Assembly: GCA_017940955.1 (NCBI GenBank)
Contig: JAGAXP010000303.1
Location: forward strand, 1-39,531
From: Oribacterium sp.
GTDB taxonomy: Bacteria; Bacillota_A; Clostridia; Lachnospirales; Lachnospiraceae
Direction: 5' to 3'
Length of the DNA: 39,531 nt
This document shows, piece by piece, positions 1-7,464 of the stretch. A model generated the notes under the pieces. That model made no database searches, was not told the origin of the DNA, and was given only the letters and a program-made list of their open reading frames with translations. Position numbers and translations under genes: made by a program. Numbering within the stretch: the first letter of the stretch is position 1; every line of letters starts with the position of its first letter.

Positions 1-53
1 ACCCCGTCCCCGTAGTCTACCGGCTGAACTGTCACGATTAAACCGAAGTTTCC
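1..53. other. Window edge, 3' flank of the DHHW gene
   Basis: This short stretch follows the stop codon of the first minus-strand gene and runs into the window edge. It is GC-rich at the very start, with a CCGTCCCCG string resembling part of the dispersed GGGGACGG palindrome seen elsewhere in the window, but too little is present to assign it. No gene is called here. Confidence 0.3.
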
Positions 54-1262
54 TCAGAAGATTCCCCCGATTCCGAGATCCGTGTCAATGGTGTTCATGT
101 TGTAAAGCACCAGCACATCCGTAACCTCCGGATGCTCGTTGATGAAGGACGCCGGACCGAAACGGTAGTAACGGGTATCGAAAACGTATATCTTCTTATA
201 GTGATTTACAAGAAACGGCACAATGGAATTTGCGTAGCTGTCCTTAACGAGAACCATGACCTTGTCGGAATCCGCAGTCTCATTGGTAATCTCGATAAGA
301 GGATGAAGGTTATTAAGGAACATGGAGTACTTATCCTTTTTCTCCAGATAATCCCTGTTGTAAAGGGTATCGGTAACCTCATGTGAGTCGGTGTAGTCCA
401 CGGTCAAAGCATTGTCCGGATTCTCATAGATGGTTATCTCCTCTCCCGGAACCGTGGTGTCATTGAGCTTTGAGTAAACCGTACCCCTGAAGCTGTCTGT
501 GACAACGGTTTTTGTGAATGCCTCCTCCGGGAGCGGCTCAATGCCTTCGGCCTTGCAATACTCTCTGTAAGCCACATAGGCACCGTAGGTGGTCCAGTGA
601 TGATCCGTGTGATAGTAAAGCGGCGTGAATTCCGAAGCTGTCTTTTCAGCCTGAGCGGCCTCAAGAAGCCCCTGAAAGCAGTCGATGCGCTTCATCTCAG
701 GACGTGCCTCATAAATCTTATTCATAGTCTCAAGCTGCTTAAGCACTCCCCTGTCGGGTGCAGAAGCAGGAAGCTTGTCATTATAAACAGTCACCGCCGT
801 AGGCACCAGCATCAGCTTAATGTTGTTTTTTGCATCAGTGGTTATGTCCTGATAAAGCTTTCCGTACTGGGTGATGATCTTTTCATTCTGCTTCGGCTCA
901 TCATAGGCTTCGATGAGATAGCCGTCCTTAGCGATATAGATATTGTTGATCTCCTGCTTTCCCATCATAATCTCGGCCTTGGTCTTCAGGGTCATGAACC
1001 GGTCACGGGCAGGAAAGTGGTCTGACAGATACTTCTGTATGCTGCTCATATAGGAGCCGTCCTTCAGAGACTGGAATGTGTATGTGGGCCACAATGCCAG
1101 TTGGCGGTTCTCGCTCTCGCTGAATTCCTTCTTCGGAGAAGCCAGAAACCAGACTCCTAGAATGAGTATGGAAAGAGTGACGGTCATCACGGTGATGACA
1201 TTACCCACATTCCGGACTCCCCAAAGAAGGTTGTCATCATTATTGTTCGATTTGTTTTGCAT
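54..1262 (-). CDS. DHHW family protein (AlgX/AlgJ-like SGNH O-acetyltransferase partner)
   Basis: Probable membrane-anchored, extracytoplasmic O-acetylation protein of 402 aa. A cytoplasmic N-terminus of about 20 residues is followed by one membrane segment (about residues 21-41), and the rest should be outside the cell. The family-naming motif is at D220-H221-H222-W223, inside YHTDHHWTTYG. A second SGNH-type block, VKDSYANS, has the candidate nucleophile at S342. Families of this type use the Asp/His pair and this Ser to move acetyl groups onto a polysaccharide. The gene lies 147 bp after an MBOAT acyltransferase gene in the same direction, the usual pairing: MBOAT passes acetyl across the membrane and the DHHW protein places it. 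The start is one of two adjacent ATGs (1265 or 1262) behind GGAG; 1262 gives the better spacing. An upstream in-frame GTG at 1286 is less likely. The acceptor polymer is unknown. Confidence 0.85.
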   Translation of the reverse strand: MQNKSNNNDDNLLWGVRNVGNVITVMTVTLSILILGVWFLASPKKEFSESENRQLALWPTYTFQSLKDGSYMSSIQKYLSDHFPARDRFMTLKTKAEIMMGKQEINNIYIAKDGYLIEAYDEPKQNEKIITQYGKLYQDITTDAKNNIKLMLVPTAVTVYNDKLPASAPDRGVLKQLETMNKIYEARPEMKRIDCFQGLLEAAQAEKTASEFTPLYYHTDHHWTTYGAYVAYREYCKAEGIEPLPEEAFTKTVVTDSFRGTVYSKLNDTTVPGEEITIYENPDNALTVDYTDSHEVTDTLYNRDYLEKKDKYSMFLNNLHPLIEITNETADSDKVMVLVKDSYANSIVPFLVNHYKKIYVFDTRYYRFGPASFINEHPEVTDVLVLYNMNTIDTDLGIGGIF

Positions 1263-1409
1263 CATAAAACTCCAATTATCAAACACCGATGCCTTGAATG
1301 ATCTTATGGGTTGAAGAAATAAATATTTCCCTTGAAAATCATTGCATCAGTCATAGGTTTTGGTGAACCACAATTGATAAGCGGTTCATTAGTATCAAAC
1401 CATTCCTCA

Positions 1410-2861
1410 TCAAAAACGGAAATAAAGGAACGGATTGTAGGTATCATTTACCAGGTACGCTGTGGTCAGGAAGAACAGGATGATGTAGAAGGAAGACCTG
1501 AGGATAGTGATAAATGTCTCCCTGGTGATCATCTCCGAAAGTCCGCCATTACCCTTTGCCGCGCTTCTGAGCTTACCTCTGAGCCACGGGTATACCGGGA
1601 AGGAAATGACGCATCCCAGTATAAGTATGAGAAAATTGTTTCTGAGATACCACAGGATATCAGCATTAACCACAGGGGCTCCGGACATTCCGAACATGAT
1701 CCTGAGATAATGTCCCAGCTGACCCATATCATCAAACACGAAAATAACAAAACCCGTCACATAGATAAACATGGCATAAAGGTGCTGTAAAACTGCCGGA
1801 AGCTTCCCGAGTGCCTTGCCCCATACGTTCTTCTCAAGGGCCAGGAGCACTCCGTAGAAAAGTCCCCACAGAATGAAGTTCCACGCCGCACCATGCCAGA
1901 GACCGGTGAGGAACCATACCACAAACATATTCCTGAGCTGCTTAAGCTCTCCGTGGCGGTTACCGCCCAGCGGAATGTATACATAATCGCGGAACCAGGT
2001 ACTGAGAGAAATATGCCAGCGTCTCCAGAAATCTGTTACCGAAACTGCGCTAAGCGGATAATTAAAGTTCTCGAGGTAGTGGAATCCAAGCATTCTTCCC
2101 ATACCGATGGCCATGTCACTGTAGGCACTGAAATCGAAGTATAGCTGAAGGGTAAAGCACATGGCACCAAGCCAGGCACTTACAACACTGAGCTCTCCGG
2201 ATGAGGCAAATGCTGCTGCCTTTATGACTTCCCAAAGAGAACCTATGGTGTTTGCCAGAAGAACCTTTTTGAAAAGTCCCTGGAGGAATCTGAGACCGCC
2301 CTGGATAAAGCCGGAAAAATCTATCTTACGCTCGTGGAGCTCCTCATTAACAGTTGAGAATCTGACGATAGGTCCCGCAATAAGCTGAGGGAACATGGAA
2401 ACATAGGTCAGATAATAGAAATAGTTCTTCTCCACCGCCACTTCCTTTTTATAGAGGTCAATGGTGTAGCTCATGGTCTGGAAGGTGAAAAAGCTTATTC
2501 CTATAGGAAGACCGAGCCCCAGGGGAGTGATGGCAGTTCCGGCAAAAGCATTGACAGACTCAATAAGGAAATCAGCATACTTGAAGAATCCCAGCACCGA
2601 AAGATCGATGATGACGGACAGTGCAAGGCAAAGCTTCCTTTGGAAGGACCCGTCTGCCGCCTTATCCATAAACCGTCCCAGTGTGTAGTCCGACAGAGTC
2701 TCGAACAGCATGAGGAGAATATAAATCGGCTCGCCCCAGGCATAAAACACCAGTGAAAAAACAAGAAGGATATAATTCTTTACCTTAAACGGCACCAGAT
2801 AATAAAGGATCAGGCACAGCGGAAGGAAAAAGAACAAAAATGGAATACTACTGAAAACCAT
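1410..2861 (-). CDS. MBOAT family O-acyltransferase (AlgI/DltB-like)
   Basis: Polytopic membrane acyltransferase of 483 aa that should carry an acetyl or similar acyl group across the membrane for modification of an exported polymer. The N-terminus FFFLPLCLILYYLVP and the YFDFSAYSDMAIG block are typical of this family. The central signature has FWRRWHISLSTWFRDYVYIP, then GLWHGAAWNF containing the presumed catalytic His. Length matches AlgI-like proteins. The start ATG has GGAG nine bases upstream. It is the first gene of a two-gene minus-strand unit with the DHHW protein. DltB is the main alternative, but no dltA, dltC or dltD is nearby, and the DHHW partner favours the AlgI type acting on exopolysaccharide or a wall polymer. 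Confidence 0.92.
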   Translation of the reverse strand: MVFSSIPFLFFFLPLCLILYYLVPFKVKNYILLVFSLVFYAWGEPIYILLMLFETLSDYTLGRFMDKAADGSFQRKLCLALSVIIDLSVLGFFKYADFLIESVNAFAGTAITPLGLGLPIGISFFTFQTMSYTIDLYKKEVAVEKNYFYYLTYVSMFPQLIAGPIVRFSTVNEELHERKIDFSGFIQGGLRFLQGLFKKVLLANTIGSLWEVIKAAAFASSGELSVVSAWLGAMCFTLQLYFDFSAYSDMAIGMGRMLGFHYLENFNYPLSAVSVTDFWRRWHISLSTWFRDYVYIPLGGNRHGELKQLRNMFVVWFLTGLWHGAAWNFILWGLFYGVLLALEKNVWGKALGKLPAVLQHLYAMFIYVTGFVIFVFDDMGQLGHYLRIMFGMSGAPVVNADILWYLRNNFLILILGCVISFPVYPWLRGKLRSAAKGNGGLSEMITRETFITILRSSFYIILFFLTTAYLVNDTYNPFLYFRF

Positions 2862-2993
2862 ACTTTAATGCTCCGATTTATAAAACTTTTATGAAAACAT
2901 AACGCCCCTATCTTACAATCAAACTCGGAACGTGGCAAACACTTTCGATAAATGTAAATAACAGTTCATAAAATAAGAGAGAATCCTTATGAA

Positions 2994-3039
2994 ATCCACC
3001 GGGGACGGTTCTCTCCGGCGTGAACCGTCCCCGGTGGAT
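2994..3039. repeat. Dispersed GGGGACGG palindrome, copy 1
   Basis: Perfect 18-bp inverted repeat with a 10-nt loop; each arm contains CCACCGGGGACGGTTC or its complement. Related palindromes lie at 16238-16279, 26013-26064 and 39122-39163. This copy is upstream of the MBOAT gene and just beyond the terminator of the DUF4358 lipoprotein gene. It has no adjacent T tract, so it is more REP-like than a simple terminator. Confidence 0.85.
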
Positions 3040-3048
3040 AAAATCAAA

Positions 3049-3085
3049 GCCGGAGGGCACCACGTTTCTATGGCTGCCCTCCGGC
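3049..3085 (-). terminator. Rho-independent terminator of the DUF4358 lipoprotein gene
   Basis: The arms GCCGGAGGGCA and TGCCCTCCGGC form a stable hairpin. On the minus strand it is followed by TTTGATTTTAT. It lies 33 bp after the stop codon of the lipoprotein gene. Confidence 0.85.
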
Positions 3086-3118
3086 TCTTCAAAATTTTAT
3101 TCGATTGAATCGTTTTTA

Positions 3119-3898
3119 TCAGCCGATGTTCGAAGCGATGGTCTGCTCGATAGCTGCGGCATTGGAAGACATTACAAGGTAAACATAGTTACCGACAGTC
3201 TTAACTGCGCTTGCAGCAACGATCTGATACTGCTCAGGCATATAATCCTGAAGCTCCTGTGCCTTCTGCTGCTGAACCGCACTGAGCTGGCCTGCAAGTG
3301 CTGCAACGCTTGAAGCATCCTTAGCCTTAAGGATGGCAACTGTATCAGCCTTTGTTACATCCTCAGCCATAGCGAATACATAACCCTCAAGCTGTGATGC
3401 ATCGATTCCGTAATAGTTTGCGATATAGTTTGCATCAACTGTGATCATGCCCGGAAGAAGTCCTGTAACCTGGCTGTAAATAGCGCTTGGCTCTGCACCT
3501 GATGCCTGAGCCTTTGTCTCCTCTGCTGTAGTTTCTTCGGCTGTTGTCTCCTCTTCAGTTGTTTCCTCGGCTGTGGTTTCTTCTGCGGTAGTCTCTTCCT
3601 TTGTTGTCTCTTCTGTAGTTTCTTCCTCAGAAGACTCCTCCGTTGACTCTTCCTCTGACTCCTCTGCTGCGGCTGTTGTTTCCTCAGCGGCTGCTGTAGT
3701 CTCCTCTTCACTTGACTCCTCAGCGGCTGTTGTTGTCTCCTCTGCTGTGGTTGTCTCTTCCTTTGTTGTTTCAGCTGCTGTAGTCTCTACTGCTGCTGTT
3801 GTAACTGCCTCAGCCTCTGCCTTCTTGCCGCATCCGTTAAGCATAAGTGCTGATGCTGCGATCACTGCAAGTGTTGTTGCTACTATAGTCTTTCTCAT
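3119..3898 (-). CDS. DUF4358 lipoprotein with Thr/Glu-rich linker
   Basis: Predicted exported lipoprotein of 259 aa. It starts MRKTIVATT, has a hydrophobic signal segment and a lipobox ending LNGC near residue 24, so it should be lipid-anchored on the outer face of the membrane. Residues of about 30-135 are a low-complexity linker of repeated EETTAEETT-like units that probably spans the wall. The C-terminal ~120 residues (from AIYSQVTGLLPGM) match the DUF4358 pattern known from Firmicute lipoproteins; the molecular function is unknown. The ATG at 3898 is chosen over a longer reading because AAAGGGAG precedes it and the signal peptide begins there. It is a single-gene unit with its own terminator. 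The linker makes the opposite strand open over a long stretch, but that is a composition artefact. Confidence 0.85.
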   Translation of the reverse strand: MRKTIVATTLAVIAASALMLNGCGKKAEAEAVTTAAVETTAAETTKEETTTAEETTTAAEESSEEETTAAAEETTAAAEESEEESTEESSEEETTEETTKEETTAEETTAEETTEEETTAEETTAEETKAQASGAEPSAIYSQVTGLLPGMITVDANYIANYYGIDASQLEGYVFAMAEDVTKADTVAILKAKDASSVAALAGQLSAVQQQKAQELQDYMPEQYQIVAASAVKTVGNYVYLVMSSNAAAIEQTIASNIG

Positions 3899-4020
3899 AT
3901 TGTTTCTCCCTTTTGAACTCCATACGTTATAAATGCAAGGATCGTAAAATCCTTGCACCATTATAAAGACTATTTTCAATTTTAACAACTTTAAGATGAA
4001 ATTTTTGTTTTCCTGCAAAA

Positions 4021-4071
4021 ACCGGAGATAGAAGTTCATCTCGGGAAGAAGACTATCCTGAGTGCTCCGGT
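4021..4071 (-). terminator. Hairpin terminator after the first SGNH gene
   Basis: ACCGGAG and CTCCGGT arms are flanked by A and T runs, with an inner CTCGGGA/TCCTGAG pairing. It lies about 30 bp after the stop of the minus-strand SGNH gene, and the minus strand reads CTCCGGTTTTTG at its end. It is close to symmetrical and could work in both directions. Confidence 0.6.
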
Positions 4072-4101
4072 TTTAAACAGATATCCTCTGACTCAAGTGT
4101 G

Positions 4102-5007
4102 CTACTCACCTGAACTGTCGTCAAGATGTGCCTCGGCATATTCCTCCAGAGCCGCCTGCCAGACTTGATAGGCGGCATTGGTCTCATGCACATAACTGTC
4201 GCTGCAATACTGCTTCGCGAGACAGCCGTTACTGTCGTAAAGCCTTGAAGCTATATCCACATAACCCCAGCCGTTTTGAGCTGCCAATGCTGCCATCTGA
4301 GCATTCAGCGCCTGGATGTTGGCATTGTTAAGATTCTTCTTTTCGGAGCCCTTGTACATCGGAGTCGTACTGATGATGGTGATCTCTATATCGGGAATCT
4401 CCGCCTGTACCCTTGCGATGAACTCAAGATACTTTGCCACCGTGTTATCTACTCCGGCATATAGATCGTTCAGTCCAAAGAAGGTATAAATGTGCTTTGC
4501 ACCCATAATCTTCAATGCATCCCAGGCATATTTCTGCTCTCCCTGATAAATGGGATGGCAGGACTTGCTTGAAATCGCCGAAAAAGCATTATGAACCGAA
4601 TAGCTTCCTCTGGTAAGAAACCTGAGATTCTGGAAAATGGGAAATGCCGCATTTTTCACAGCATAATTTGAAAAGCCCAGAGCCACAGAATCTCCCACGA
4701 GAACGGAATCCTTGAAAAACTCCCCTACCTGAAGGGCATGCAGTGCCTCCTCCCGGAGTCTTAACTGCTCCTTCACCAATTCCTGATACTGCTTCTCAAG
4801 TAAAAGCTCCTCCTCGGTTTTGGCCGGAGTTGTTTCTCCCGGAACTCCCGATAAAGTATTATCCCCATAAGCGCCTACGGTGGGGCCGATAACATTGTTC
4901 TCCGTAGTTTCCTTTAAAATCCTCTGCGTGTCTGCTAATGTAGAAAACGCCGGTGCTATCGCCAGAAGGACACACATAAATACCGCAGCAAGCTTTCTGT
5001 TTCTCAT
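4102..5007 (-). CDS. Secreted SGNH/GDSL hydrolase, paralog 1
   Basis: Exported esterase/acetylhydrolase-type protein of 301 aa. A signal peptide covers about residues 1-25 (AIAPAFSTLA before the likely cleavage site) and a Glu/Gln-rich helical stretch follows (about 64-92). Block I is VGDSVALGF with nucleophile S107. The oxyanion block is FFGLNDLYA, and the catalytic His is H274 in DSYVHETNAAY. All SGNH landmarks are therefore present. It is the first of three related secreted proteins (see 6436-7341 and 7465-8274). GAGGAGG precedes the ATG. With the nearby MBOAT/DHHW pair it may remove or remodel acetyl groups on surface polymers, but the substrate cannot be read from the sequence. The leader carries two copies of a ~45-nt motif. 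Confidence 0.85.
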   Translation of the reverse strand: MRNRKLAAVFMCVLLAIAPAFSTLADTQRILKETTENNVIGPTVGAYGDNTLSGVPGETTPAKTEEELLLEKQYQELVKEQLRLREEALHALQVGEFFKDSVLVGDSVALGFSNYAVKNAAFPIFQNLRFLTRGSYSVHNAFSAISSKSCHPIYQGEQKYAWDALKIMGAKHIYTFFGLNDLYAGVDNTVAKYLEFIARVQAEIPDIEITIISTTPMYKGSEKKNLNNANIQALNAQMAALAAQNGWGYVDIASRLYDSNGCLAKQYCSDSYVHETNAAYQVWQAALEEYAEAHLDDSSGE

Positions 5008-5047
5008 AGCTTCCTCCTCATCTATTAACGCTGTTTTTGAGCCTTAA

Positions 5048-5147
5048 TATCTGACACATAGATGCACATCTATCCGGCTCTATAAACGTAAGATTTTTTC
5101 CGTTTATCTCTGACATACAGATGCAGATCTATACGTCTCCCTAAAAA
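5048..5147 (-). repeat. Two tandem copies of a ~45-nt leader motif
   Basis: Copies at 5048-5088 and 5104-5147 follow the pattern ATCTCTGACATA, then AGATGCAGATCTAT, then CGGCTCCCTAAA. The first copy contains a near-perfect hairpin, ATAGATG-CA-CATCTAT. A third copy lies at 15967-16014 upstream of ilvD. All three are 40-140 bp upstream of minus-strand start codons, so a regulatory or 5'-UTR role is possible. Confidence 0.6.
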
Positions 5148-5263
5148 TCTCAGTGATATATTTTGATTTAATAACTCGTCAATTAATAACTTTAATATAA
5201 GAATGCCATAAAAGAATTTACCTTATTATAACCGATGTCGGAAACAAGTTTTCTTAAATATAC

Positions 5264-5292
5264 TTGACGATAAAGCATACAAAACTTAGATT
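5264..5292 (+). promoter_or_regulatory. Candidate sigma-A promoter of the flavin reductase gene
   Basis: TTGACG (-35) and TAGATT (-10) are separated by 17 nt. The -10 ends 6 nt before the ATG at 5299, so transcription would be expected to start at or next to the start codon. No Shine-Dalgarno sequence is visible before that ATG. Confidence 0.5.
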
Positions 5293-5298
5293 ATTCCT

Positions 5299-6000
5299 AT
5301 GAGTAAGATAACATTTAAAAAACCCGGTAATTTCATATATCCTGTTCCTGCCGTAATGGTAAGCCTTAAAGACAAATCCGGCAGAACAAACATCCTGACC
5401 GTTGCCTGGACCGGCACCATCTGTTCCGATCCGCCCATGGCTTATATTTCCGTGCGAAAAAACAGAGGCAGCCACCCGATGCTCAGTGAATCCGGCGAAT
5501 TTGTCATAAATCTTCCGGATGAAAAGCTTGTAAAGGCCCTCGACTACTGCGGAGTCAGAAGCATTGCCACCGTTGACAAGTGGAAGGAAATGGGCCTCCA
5601 CGAAGAAGAATCTGCCATAGTTTCCGCCCCTTCCATCAAAGAAGCCCCGGTTTCCATCGAGTGCAAAGTAACACAGGTTCTCCCCCTGGGAAGCCACGAC
5701 ATGTTTCTCGCCGAAGTAGTTGCCGTCCGTGTTGACGAACAGTTCATCGACGAAAAAGGCGCTTTTCACATGGACCGGGTAGGCCTCGTGGCCTATTCCC
5801 ACGGCAAATATATGTCCCTCGGAGAAAAACTCGGCAGCTTCGGATATTCAGTCAGAAAAAAGCCGTTACCGGTAAAAAAGACCTTGGGAAAGAAAAGACC
5901 TTCTGCAAAGGCAAAAACTACAAAAAAGGTTTCCGAGAAGAAACGGTCAGCCAAACCCTTCCCAAGAACGAAGAACAAGGAAACCAATAAGAAAAGATAA
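5299..6000 (+). CDS. Flavin reductase family protein (FMN-binding split barrel)
   Basis: Cytosolic flavoprotein of 233 aa, probably binding FMN and using or supplying reduced flavin. The N-terminus KPGNFIYPVPAVMVSL, the segment TVAWTGTICSDPPMAYISVR and the block GEFVINLPDEKLVKALDYCG match the split-barrel flavin reductase family. The homologous core covers about residues 1-190. The last ~43 residues are an extra, strongly basic Lys/Arg tail (KKPLPVKKTLGKKRP and onward) that is not part of the fold and could bind nucleic acid or acidic surfaces. The gene is alone on the plus strand between two minus-strand SGNH paralogs and has its own promoter and terminator. The start fits the family's N-terminus, yet no ribosome binding site precedes it. 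The in vivo substrate is unknown. Confidence 0.88.
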   Translation: MSKITFKKPGNFIYPVPAVMVSLKDKSGRTNILTVAWTGTICSDPPMAYISVRKNRGSHPMLSESGEFVINLPDEKLVKALDYCGVRSIATVDKWKEMGLHEEESAIVSAPSIKEAPVSIECKVTQVLPLGSHDMFLAEVVAVRVDEQFIDEKGAFHMDRVGLVAYSHGKYMSLGEKLGSFGYSVRKKPLPVKKTLGKKRPSAKAKTTKKVSEKKRSAKPFPRTKNKETNKKR

Positions 6001-6008
6001 CAAAAAAG

Positions 6009-6045
6009 CCGGAATCGCAGCATATATTGCGGTTCCGGTCTTATT
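6009..6045 (+). terminator. Terminator of the flavin reductase gene
   Basis: The stem CCGGAATCGCA/TGCGGTTCCGG is followed by TCTTATTAATT, starting 9 bp after the stop codon. Its outer stem resembles the terminator at 13441-13475. Confidence 0.8.
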
Positions 6046-6107
6046 AATTATTGTGATAATAGTGAATGGTAATTCAGAGTCAGAGCACATCCTCGTCTGA
6101 AACGCTT

Positions 6108-6426
6108 CCGGTTAATCAAAAAAGTGAAGAAAATGCAAGGGATGGGTGGCCAGGCTTGCCTAATCAGCGTTTCGTAAGAAATGCTGATGCCCCCAGGCGG
6201 CGAGCCTGTTTCGGCGTAAGCCGAAATCAAACGAAAATGCCTGCGCGTAGCGCATTTGGATGGCATTTTCTCCTTGAAGTTGAAAGAACAGACTCGCAAA
6301 TAATGTCCGCTCGGTATGCACTTACCTGTGCATACCGGGCGGACATTATTTGTGAGGATGTACTTTCAATCCCGTGGGCCGTCACACATCCCTTGCATTT
6401 TCTGTACCATTTCAAAAAATATCCGG
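6108..6426. repeat. Modular palindromic element, copy A (modules 1 and 2)
   Basis: Element of about 319 bp bounded by CCGG on both sides. Its inner ends are a perfect 17-bp inverted repeat, AGAAAATGCAAGGGATG at 6128 and its complement ending at 6403. Module 1 (about 6150-6275) holds several small hairpins, including TTTCGGC/GCCGAAA and TGCGCG/CGCA. Module 2 (about 6278-6375) is one long hairpin with arms of roughly 28 bp around CGGTATGCAC. Copies B (12042-12266) and C (14045-14240) carry one module each. The element ends 10 bp before the stop of the convergent SGNH gene. ORFs through it on either strand are not credible. Confidence 0.85.
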
Positions 6427-6435
6427 AATCACCAA

Positions 6436-7341
6436 TCAAGCCAGTACCTGAACAACAGGAATGACTTCCACAGCAGCATCTGCTGCGGCTGTCCCGGCTG
6501 CAGCTGTCTCTGCCACGGCAGTGGCTGCTGCATCATTGGCATGGGCATAGTTCTGTGCTGCCGCATACTCACGGAGACACTGAACCCAGATAGCATAAGC
6601 CTCTGCATTTTGGTGAATGTACTTATCTGTGCAGTAAGCCGGATTCAGATTTCCGTTAGCGTCCGCGAGACGGTTAGCTATATCGATGTAGCCATAGCCA
6701 TTCTCTGCAGCATAAGCCTGCATGGAATCATTAAGCTTACGTACTGTAGCATTATCAAACGCCCAGCTCTTGATGCCGGCAAGTGAAGTCTGAGCATCCG
6801 GATGAATGTAGGTTGTGCTTATGATGGTAATGTCTGCGTCCGGATTTGCAGCCTTGATCTGTCCGATATAGGTCTTGTACTGCTCAAAGACCTCGCTTGG
6901 ACGAGCCTTGATATCATTGAGACCAAGTGAAAGATAAACATGCTTTGCACCAAGAAGTCCAACCATCTCATAAGCATAATGCTGAGCTCCGCCATACCAG
7001 AAGTGGTTAACGCCCTCTGTTCCGATGGGCTGAAGCTCGTCATGGATGCTGTATCTCGGCTGGGTCATGAACTTAATGTTTGCAAGAATCGGGTTAGCCT
7101 TTCTCTGAATTGCATATCTCTCGAAACCATTTGCCACGGAATCTCCAAGTACAATGGAATCCTTGTAGAAATCAACTACACGCTGATCCTCCTGAGCATT
7201 AACAACCGGATCCTGGGAAAGATCTGTAGCCGCTGTTTCCTGAGCTGCGGCAGTCTCTTCTGCCATTGATATGATACCGGATGAAACGATCATGGATGAA
7301 GCAAGTGCGATGATTGCTGCCTTCTTTAATAACTTTTTCAT
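6436..7341 (-). CDS. Secreted SGNH/GDSL hydrolase, paralog 2
   Basis: Exported SGNH hydrolase of 301 aa. A basic N-terminus (MKKLLKKAAI), a hydrophobic core and a likely cleavage site near SMAEE make a clear signal peptide. Block I is VLGDSVANGF with nucleophile S68, the oxyanion block is SLGLNDIKA, and the catalytic His is in DKYIHQNAEAY. A C-terminal extension of about 35 residues is rich in Ala/Thr/Glu (DAAATAVAETAAAG), perhaps a flexible wall-spanning tail. It shares the SIVLGDS/HVYLSLGLND/YGYIDIANRLADANG layout with its two paralogs and lies 123 bp downstream of paralog 3. AAGGAG precedes the ATG by 8 nt. The substrate is unknown; a surface glycan ester is plausible. Confidence 0.85.
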   Translation of the reverse strand: MKKLLKKAAIIALASSMIVSSGIISMAEETAAAQETAATDLSQDPVVNAQEDQRVVDFYKDSIVLGDSVANGFERYAIQRKANPILANIKFMTQPRYSIHDELQPIGTEGVNHFWYGGAQHYAYEMVGLLGAKHVYLSLGLNDIKARPSEVFEQYKTYIGQIKAANPDADITIISTTYIHPDAQTSLAGIKSWAFDNATVRKLNDSMQAYAAENGYGYIDIANRLADANGNLNPAYCTDKYIHQNAEAYAIWVQCLREYAAAQNYAHANDAAATAVAETAAAGTAAADAAVEVIPVVQVLA

Positions 7342-7464
7342 ACTCTCTACTCCTTGTTATCGGGAAATCCATTCCCTTTATAATCATATTTATGAAACCT
7401 GTACTACTCCAGGAAGGAACATTAAAATCCCTCAAGTATATTTGGTATAGTACATTATTTCCTA

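Noticed and set aside
1..22. Possible fifth copy of the GGGGACGG palindrome at the window edge
   Set aside because: Only CCGTCCCCG matches and the partner arm would be outside the window or is not recognisable.
3573..3932. Long open frame on the plus strand opposite the DUF4358 lipoprotein linker
   Set aside because: It is the complement of the Thr/Glu repeat region, has only Ser/Val-rich low complexity and no ribosome binding site.
6108..6426. CRISPR-like array or small RNA gene in the repeat copies
   Set aside because: The repeats are not regularly spaced direct repeats with spacers; they are inverted ends around hairpin modules.
6048..6464. Overlapping frames on both strands through 6048-6464
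   Set aside because: They run through repeat copy A and its flanks, and the same words appear in copies B and C; none has a start signal.
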